Assembly (NCBI RefSeq): GCF_001427525.1
Contig: NZ_LMGU01000001.1
Coordinates: 1,397,788 to 1,461,787 of the forward strand
Length of the DNA: 64,000 nt
Reading direction: 5' to 3'
Source of the DNA: Microbacterium sp. Root61
GTDB lineage: Bacteria > Actinomycetota > Actinomycetes > Actinomycetales > Microbacteriaceae
Shown here: piece by piece, positions 59,083 to 64,000 of the stretch
Position numbering within the stretch: the stretch's first letter is position 1
How the letters are laid out: the number at the start of each line of letters is the position of its first letter
Notes under the pieces: generated by a model
Seen by the model: only the letters and a program-made list of their open reading frames with translations
The model's database searches: none
Told to the model about the DNA's origin: nothing
Translations under genes and position numbers: made by a program

Positions 59083-59303
59083 GCCGCGCAATGGCGGCAT
59101 CGGTGCCCGCACTCGTCGGAAGGGAGGGGCCCCGCTCGTGCTGGAGAATCCGACCCTCGTCGTCGAGGCGATCCGCAACATCGTCCGAGGTTCGGTCGCG
59201 CCGGGAACGGCGACGGGCTCTGTCGTACCCGTCCTCGCCTCTGATACCGTCCACCCACACGGGCGGGATGCCCGTCCGTAGGCTGGACGATCGGAGAGCG
59301 ACG

Positions 59304-60557
59304 ATGAGATCTACGGGGCCGACCGCAATGATCCTGGTCGCAGGAGCTTGTCTGCTCATGACCACCGGCTGCACCGATACACCCGAGAGCACGTCGACGG
59401 CGCAACCGCACCGGACATCGGATTCGGGAATTCGGGCGGGGTATCAGGATGCGGAGACTCTGGAGTTCTCGCCGCTCATCATCGATCCGCTCGCGACGGA
59501 AGTCGTCCCGGTGGAGGGATCGGACGGCCGGTTCTGGGTGGCGTACGAGCTCAGCGTGTTCAACGCGTCACCACGAGATGCCACTCTGACCCAGGTAGAG
59601 ACTCTCCTCGGCGGCGAGAACGGCGATGTCATCACGACACGCGATCTGAATCGGGTCGCGGCCAACACGATGCTGCTCGGGGGCGGCGAAGGAAGCTCCG
59701 AAATCCCGGCCGGCCGAACGGCGATCGTCGTGCTCCGTGACAGCTATCCGTCGAGAGGAGAGATTCCGACGTCGTTCACCCACCGCATCGACGCCACCTT
59801 CGCAGCCCCTGGTGATGACGCACCCCGGCTGGCCGGCATCTACCCCGACCAGGTCGAGGCGATCGGCGGCGCGGTGACCACGATCGATGCGGAACCCCTC
59901 GTCATCGGCGCGCCGGTAGCGGGCGACAACTGGTACGCGAACAACTCCCTGGAGTCCCTGGCACTGAACCACCACAGCAACGTCGTGATTCCGGTGGGCG
60001 GACGCATCACCGGCGCCGAACGCTACGGGATCGACTTCATGAAGGTCGATCCCGTAGCGCAGTCCTCCTACAACGGCGATCCTGCTCTGAACACCAGCTA
60101 CCTCGCTTTCGACGAGCCGTTGCTCGCCGTAGCCGACGGTCGAGTCGTCCGGGTGACCTCCGACCACCCTGACGTGGCGCCCAAGGTGCTCGCGGACCTG
60201 CAGGTCGTCGACGATGCCACCGGCAATCAGGTGGTGATCGACATCGGCGGCGGCGTCTACGCGCTGTACGCACACATGAAGGAGGCAAGCGCCACCGTCG
60301 AGGTGGGTGACATCGTCACCAAGGGCCAGGAGATCGGCCGCTTGGGCAACTCCGGCAACACGAGCGAGGCCCACCTGCACTTCCAGCTGCAGCGCAGCCC
60401 CCTCCTTTCCGGCGAGAATGTGGCCTGGGTGCTCGAGCGCTTCGAGACGGTAGGTGCGCTCGCGCCCGATGGCGAGGCCGTTATGCCCCCTCCCGACGTC
60501 GGCATCCGCTCCGCACAGCTCCCGATCCAGGGCACGATCTTCTCGATTCCGAGATAG
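59304..60557 (+). CDS. M23-like lipoprotein with an altered metal site
   Basis: 417-aa exported lipoprotein: signal MRSTGPTAMILVAGACLL with lipobox MTTGC (Cys23), a large N-terminal beta-rich domain to about residue 205, then an M23/LytM domain. The usual HxxxD pair reads Arg240-Y-G-I-Asp244, so the first metal His is replaced. His324 in YAHM and H357-L-H359 in EAHLHF are present. It may be an inactive, scaffold-type LytM protein or use altered metal binding. GGAG lies 7 nt before the ATG. Upstream, 59083-59303 holds a possible TAGGCT -10 (59279-59284) and no gene that I can support. Confidence 0.85.
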   Translation: MRSTGPTAMILVAGACLLMTTGCTDTPESTSTAQPHRTSDSGIRAGYQDAETLEFSPLIIDPLATEVVPVEGSDGRFWVAYELSVFNASPRDATLTQVETLLGGENGDVITTRDLNRVAANTMLLGGGEGSSEIPAGRTAIVVLRDSYPSRGEIPTSFTHRIDATFAAPGDDAPRLAGIYPDQVEAIGGAVTTIDAEPLVIGAPVAGDNWYANNSLESLALNHHSNVVIPVGGRITGAERYGIDFMKVDPVAQSSYNGDPALNTSYLAFDEPLLAVADGRVVRVTSDHPDVAPKVLADLQVVDDATGNQVVIDIGGGVYALYAHMKEASATVEVGDIVTKGQEIGRLGNSGNTSEAHLHFQLQRSPLLSGENVAWVLERFETVGALAPDGEAVMPPPDVGIRSAQLPIQGTIFSIPR

Positions 60558-60644
60558 ATCGACCGCGACCCGACCGCACCGGACACATCGTGCCCCGCAT
60601 TCATTCACTGGAATAGAAACCACCTCGCTCCCGTTGCACCCGTC

Positions 60645-61673
60645 ATGCAGCGATTCGGCACACTTTCCTTCGGCCATTACGGCCCCCTCGGCGGCGGGCG
60701 ATCCCTGTCGGCCGGCAATTCCTTGCACCAGGCGATCGATCTCGCCCAGGGCATGGACGAGCTCGGCGTCGACGGCGCGTACTTCCGCGTGCACCACTTC
60801 GCACGCCAGCAGGCCTCCCCCATGCCGCTCCTCGCCGCGATCGCCGCGCGCACGAAGCGCATCGAGGTGGGCACCGGCGTGATCGACATGCGCTACGAGA
60901 ACCCGCTCTACCTCGCGGAGGAGGCCGCCGCAGTCGACCTCATCAGCGACGGTCGGCTCGCCCTCGGCGTGAGCCGTGGTTCACCAGAGACCGTCGTGCG
61001 CGGCTACGAGGCGTTCGGCTACACCGGGTCGCAGGACCCGCGCGGCGCCGACATCGCCCGCGAGCACTTCTCGACCTTCCTGCGCGCGATCGAGGGCGAG
61101 GGCATCGCCGAGGGCGACCCGCGCAGCCCGTTCGGCGGCGCCACAGGCCTCCAGCGCATCGAGCCGCATTCCCCCGGGCTGCGCTCGCGCATCTGGTGGG
61201 GCGCCGGCAACAGCGAGACCGCGGAGTGGGCCGGGCGCATGGGTGTGAACCTCATGTCCTCGACGCTGCTCACCGAAGACAAGGGACTGCCCTTCGACGA
61301 GCTGCAGGCGCAGCAGATCGACGCGTTCCGCGCCGCGTGGCGCGAGGCGGGTCATCCGGGCGAGCCCCGCACCTCGATCAGCCGCAGCATCTTCCCCATC
61401 ACGACGACCGAGGAGGAGATGTACTTCGGCGGACGCCAGGACGGCGACCAAGTCGGCATCATCGACGGCATGCGATCCACGTTCGGCAAGACGTATGCCG
61501 CGGCGCCCGACGTGCTCGTCCAGCAGCTGCTGGACGACGCCGCCATCCGCACGGCCGACACCCTGATGCTCACGATCCCCAGCCAGCTGGGCGTCGAGTT
61601 CAACCTCCGCGTCGTCGAGTCCTTCGCGAAGTACGTCGCCCCCGCGCTCGGGTGGAAGAACCCCCACGTCTGA
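60645..61673 (+). CDS. LLM-class flavin-dependent oxidoreductase
   Basis: 342-aa bacterial-luciferase-like TIM-barrel protein using reduced FMN or F420. It has LAQGMDELGVDGAYFRVHHF, PLLAAIAARTKRIEVGTGV, ENPLYLAEEAAAVDLISDGR, LALGVSRGSPE and RIWWGAGNSETAEWAGRMG. No strong ribosome site was seen before the ATG. A good terminator follows. The substrate is unknown; relatives act as monooxygenases or F420-dependent reductases. Confidence 0.9.
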   Translation: MQRFGTLSFGHYGPLGGGRSLSAGNSLHQAIDLAQGMDELGVDGAYFRVHHFARQQASPMPLLAAIAARTKRIEVGTGVIDMRYENPLYLAEEAAAVDLISDGRLALGVSRGSPETVVRGYEAFGYTGSQDPRGADIAREHFSTFLRAIEGEGIAEGDPRSPFGGATGLQRIEPHSPGLRSRIWWGAGNSETAEWAGRMGVNLMSSTLLTEDKGLPFDELQAQQIDAFRAAWREAGHPGEPRTSISRSIFPITTTEEEMYFGGRQDGDQVGIIDGMRSTFGKTYAAAPDVLVQQLLDDAAIRTADTLMLTIPSQLGVEFNLRVVESFAKYVAPALGWKNPHV

Positions 61674-61690
61674 TCCGCAGCACATTTCCG

Positions 61691-61723
61691 AAGCCCCGTC
61701 ACCGCTCCGGGTGGCGGGGCTTT
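61691..61723 (+). terminator. Intrinsic terminator after LLM gene
   Basis: AGCCCCGTCACC pairs with GGTGGCGGGGCT (one G-T pair) around a 6-nt loop, followed by TTG. Confidence 0.75.
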
Positions 61724-61795
61724 GTCATGAACCGCGGCATCGCGGCGACGACACCCCAACGCTAGGCGTCGAGCACGCTTCCTTGTAGACCCCCG

Positions 61796-61801
61796 TAGAT
61801 T
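61796..61801 (+). promoter_or_regulatory. -10 hexamer, leaderless GNAT gene
   Basis: TAGATT ends 6 nt before the ATG at 61808. Confidence 0.5.
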
Positions 61802-61807
61802 TGCACG

Positions 61808-62242
61808 ATGGCCATGACCCTTCGCCGCAGCACCGACGCGGACCTTGACTGGCTTGTCGAACTCCGAGCTCTCGTGCTCCGCGACGATTTGGAACGACTG
61901 GGCCGTTTCGACGCCGTTCGCGTGCGCCAACGCATGCGCGATGGCTTCGACCCGACGTTCACGCGCATCATCGTCGTCGATGAAGCCGACGTCGGATCCG
62001 TCACCGTTCGCCGCGACACGGATGTCCGCTGGCTTGAGCACTTCTACGTGCTGCCGGCAATGCAAGGTCGGGGCGTGGGACGAGACGTGCTTCGACACAT
62101 TCTCGCTGCACAGGATCCGATGCCGCTGAGACTCAACGTGCTCCGCGGAAGCGGCGCGCGCCGTCTGTACGAACGTCACGGCTTCGTCGTCGACCACGAG
62201 GACGACGTCGACGTATTCATGACGTTTCATCCCGGATCCTGA
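61808..62242 (+). CDS. GNAT-family N-acetyltransferase
   Basis: 144-aa single-domain acetyltransferase: TLRRSTDADLDWLVELRALV, IIVVDEADVGSVTVR, then the strand HFYVLPAMQGRGVGRDVLRH with the acetyl-CoA-binding QGRGVG motif, and LNVLRGSGARRLYERHGFVV. The substrate is unknown. Expression is probably leaderless. It converges with the XRE-cupin gene. Confidence 0.9.
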   Translation: MAMTLRRSTDADLDWLVELRALVLRDDLERLGRFDAVRVRQRMRDGFDPTFTRIIVVDEADVGSVTVRRDTDVRWLEHFYVLPAMQGRGVGRDVLRHILAAQDPMPLRLNVLRGSGARRLYERHGFVVDHEDDVDVFMTFHPGS

Positions 62243-62287
62243 TCGACACGCCGTAGCACCAGCGCGGGAGCGGCACGGTACCGCCTC

Positions 62288-62863
62288 CTAGCCGACCGAC
62301 TCCTCGAGCTCAGGCCCACCGTGGGTGTGCATGCGAACCCCCGCCTCGTTGAAGATGCTCAGCACCTCTGCCGGACGCGTGCCCGACGCACTCATCGCGT
62401 GCGGAACACGGGTGTCGAACTCGGCAGCCTCGCCCCGTCCGAGGACGAGGTCCTGATCGCCCACTCGCAGTCGCAGCTTGCCGGACAGCACGTAGAGCCA
62501 TTCGAAGCCGTCGTGCACCTTGAGGCCCGGAAGTTCGGCGATGGGCGGATAGGTGATCTTGTACGTGTGGATCGACGAACCCTCCAGCGCCAGCGGGGCG
62601 ATGGTCAGCCCGTCACGCCGGATGACGGATCGCCGGACCCGCGGGTCCGGCGAGGCCGGGCGCACGAGATCGTCGATGCGCACGCCCAGGTGGCGCGTCA
62701 AGGGCAGCAGCAGGCCGAGGCTCGCCTGCCGCTTGCCCGACTCCAGCCTCGACAGGGTGCTGACCGACATGCCGGCCTGACTGGCGAGCTCCTCCAGCGT
62801 CCACCCACGTGCCTTGCGCGCCGCTCGAAGCCGCGGTCCGACCTGATCGAGTTCGTCGGTCAT
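62288..62863 (-). CDS. XRE-family regulator with C-terminal cupin
   Basis: 191-aa regulator: an N-terminal helix-turn-helix (LRAARKARGWTLEELASQAG, then MSVSTLSRLESGKRQ) and a C-terminal cupin (about 105-185) with HDGFEWLYVLSGKLRLRVG and GRGEAAEFDTRVPHAM, which probably binds a small ligand. AAGGA lies 7 nt before the ATG at 62863. It is divergent from the FAD oxidoreductase-methyltransferase gene, with a palindrome between them, and is probably its regulator. Confidence 0.92.
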   Translation of the reverse strand: MTDELDQVGPRLRAARKARGWTLEELASQAGMSVSTLSRLESGKRQASLGLLLPLTRHLGVRIDDLVRPASPDPRVRRSVIRRDGLTIAPLALEGSSIHTYKITYPPIAELPGLKVHDGFEWLYVLSGKLRLRVGDQDLVLGRGEAAEFDTRVPHAMSASGTRPAEVLSIFNEAGVRMHTHGGPELEESVG

Positions 62864-62885
62864 GAATCCGTCCTTTGCTATTTCT

Positions 62886-62899
62886 GCAAGCGAGCTTGC
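62886..62899. promoter_or_regulatory. Inverted repeat between XRE-cupin and oxidoreductase genes
   Basis: GCAAGC-GA-GCTTGC is a perfect 6-bp inverted repeat in the 68-bp divergent gap, a candidate XRE operator. Confidence 0.55.
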
Positions 62900-62931
62900 C
62901 CATCTGTCATTCTGCCCCGCAGGCTGGAGCA

Positions 62932-64000
62932 ATGGAACATGCAGAGTGGGACGCGGTCGTGATCGGCGGCGGCGTGGCGGGACTGAGTGCGGCGCTGATG
63001 CTGGGGCGCGCCCGACGCCGCACGCTCGTCATCGACGGCGGCGCACCGCGCAATCGCTTCGCCGCGCACATGCACGGGGTGCTCGGCAACGACGGGACAC
63101 CTCCCGAAGAGCTCCTCGCCCGAGGCCGCGCCGAGATCGAGCGCTACGGCGTTCGTATCGTCTCCGGCAGCGTCGAATCGGTGGAGGACGATCCCGCGGG
63201 GCTCGCGGTCACGATCGCGGGCCGGGGCGCGGTGTCGACCCGCGCCGTCCTCGTCGCGACCGGACTGACCGACGAGCTCGCCGACGTCCCCGGCCTCGCC
63301 GAGTACTGGGGGCGCGGAGTGCTGCATTGCCCGTACTGCCACGGGTGGGAGGTGCGTGACCGGGTTCTGGGTGTGATCCTCAGCTCCGAGCTCGGCCTGC
63401 ACCAGACAGAGCTCGTACGACAGTGGAGCGACGAAGTGATCGTGTTCACGAGCGCGATCGGGTCTCTGCGCCCCGAGGTCGAAAAGCGACTCCGCGCGCG
63501 CGGGATGCGGATAATCGCCGAGCCCGTCGCGGAGGTCATCGGCGACGGCACGGACGTCACCGCGGTGCGTCTGTCGAACGGCGAAGACATCCCCGTCGGT
63601 GCGGTCTTCACCACCGGCGCCGCCCGACCGCACGACGGCTTCCTCTCGTCGCTCTCTTTGGACCGGACCGAGGCACCCGCAGGGAGCTTCCTCGCCATCG
63701 ACCCGATGGGGCGCACGAGCGACAGCCGTATCTGGGCCGCGGGCAACGTCGTCGCGCCCGCCGCAAGCGTTCCGATGGCCATGGGAGCCGGCACCGCAGC
63801 GGGAGCGTCCGTCAACGCGACCCTCGTGGCCGAGGACTTCGATGCGGCGGAGCGCGACGCCCGCGCCATGCACGAAGAACCGTCACCCGTCGAGTTCTGG
63901 GAAAACCGATATTCGGATGCCGCGAAGGTCTGGTCCGGGCATCCGAACAAGGCCCTCACCGACGTCGTCGCGGCCCTCATTCCGGGCCGCGCCCTGGATC
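62932..64000 (+). CDS. FAD oxidoreductase-methyltransferase fusion, 3' end off window
   Basis: 356 codons before the window ends. The first 305 residues are thioredoxin-reductase-like: the FAD motif VIGGGVAGLSAALMLGRARR, redox pair C133-P-Y-C136 in LHCPYCHGWE, and the second FAD motif RIWAAGNVVAPAASVPMAMG. From about residue 318 a new domain begins (VEFWENRYSDAAKVWSGHPN, then LTDVVAALIPGRALD), matching the start of a class I SAM-dependent methyltransferase just before its glycine-rich motif I. A weak GGAG precedes the ATG. The domain pairing suggests redox control or detoxification linked to methylation. Confidence 0.88.
   Translation, partial: MEHAEWDAVVIGGGVAGLSAALMLGRARRRTLVIDGGAPRNRFAAHMHGVLGNDGTPPEELLARGRAEIERYGVRIVSGSVESVEDDPAGLAVTIAGRGAVSTRAVLVATGLTDELADVPGLAEYWGRGVLHCPYCHGWEVRDRVLGVILSSELGLHQTELVRQWSDEVIVFTSAIGSLRPEVEKRLRARGMRIIAEPVAEVIGDGTDVTAVRLSNGEDIPVGAVFTTGAARPHDGFLSSLSLDRTEAPAGSFLAIDPMGRTSDSRIWAAGNVVAPAASVPMAMGAGTAAGASVNATLVAEDFDAAERDARAMHEEPSPVEFWENRYSDAAKVWSGHPNKALTDVVAALIPGRALD

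Noticed and set aside
59083-59303. Possible short gene in the gap between the SDR and M23-like genes
   Set aside because: An ATG-led frame near 59090 is continuous with the M23 frame but has no ribosome site and no signal peptide; the lipoprotein start at 59304 has both.

Overview
The window is gene-dense, very GC-rich DNA with short intergenic gaps and many ATGA/GTGA stop-start overlaps. Most gene families have their closest familiar relatives in Actinobacteria: class A PBP with PASTA repeats, Mqo, LysC with an internal beta-subunit start, MoxR-DUF58-transglutaminase operon, PucR regulator. The most likely source is the chromosome of a Microbacterium-like member of the Microbacteriaceae; that placement is inference from gene content and composition. 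I saw no prophage, insertion sequence, CRISPR array or replication origin.

Layout. 1-5 kb: a DUF4177-like gene (cut by the window edge) divergent from a bifunctional PBP, a metallophosphoesterase, tRNA-Pro(CGG) and a HAD phosphatase. 5-11 kb: an FMN lactate/2-hydroxyacid dehydrogenase with its FadR-type regulator and two tandem 17-bp palindromic operators, a DUF1295 membrane protein, thymidine kinase, a pyrimidine-dimer glycosylase and malate:quinone oxidoreductase. 10.7-23.1 kb: asd and lysC, normally neighbours, are separated by a co-directional 9-kb carbohydrate locus (binding protein, two permeases, two ATPases, ROK regulator, GH4 6-phospho-beta-glucosidase-like enzyme, BadF/NAGK-like kinase). 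23-34.5 kb: an EamA exporter, recR, dnaX, a GH65 phosphorylase with a beta-phosphoglucomutase-like HAD enzyme, ackA, pta and the SRP RNA gene. 34.6-39.3 kb: MoxR-DUF58-transglutaminase operon and tRNA-Ser(GGA).

39.3-44.3 kb is the most unusual part. An SDR/epimerase-SRPBCC-DUF4166 operon is transcribed away from a KSIII-type thiolase-fold enzyme, a heme-oxygenase-like diiron (HDO/TenA-like) protein and an uncharacterised 283-aa protein. A 14-bp perfect palindrome sits between the two arms. This looks like an undescribed acyl-chain condensation/oxidation pathway. A dihydropyrimidinase-like amidohydrolase follows.

45.8-58.1 kb is a peptide-type uptake locus: lipoprotein binding protein, permease, a fused permease-ATPase, a second ATPase, a 1120-aa fusion of an S9 prolyl-oligopeptidase with a serine beta-lactamase-fold enzyme, a GNAT protein, a PucR regulator and a divergent cytoplasmic beta-lactamase-fold hydrolase. 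It looks built to import and break down an amide or peptide compound. 58-64 kb: a 51-aa membrane protein, an SDR, an M23-like lipoprotein lacking one metal ligand, an LLM flavoprotein, a GNAT protein, an XRE-cupin regulator, and the start of an FAD oxidoreductase-methyltransferase fusion that runs off the window.

Across the window at least ten genes carry a TAnnnT hexamer ending 6-7 nt before the start codon, which predicts leaderless mRNAs and settles some start codons.
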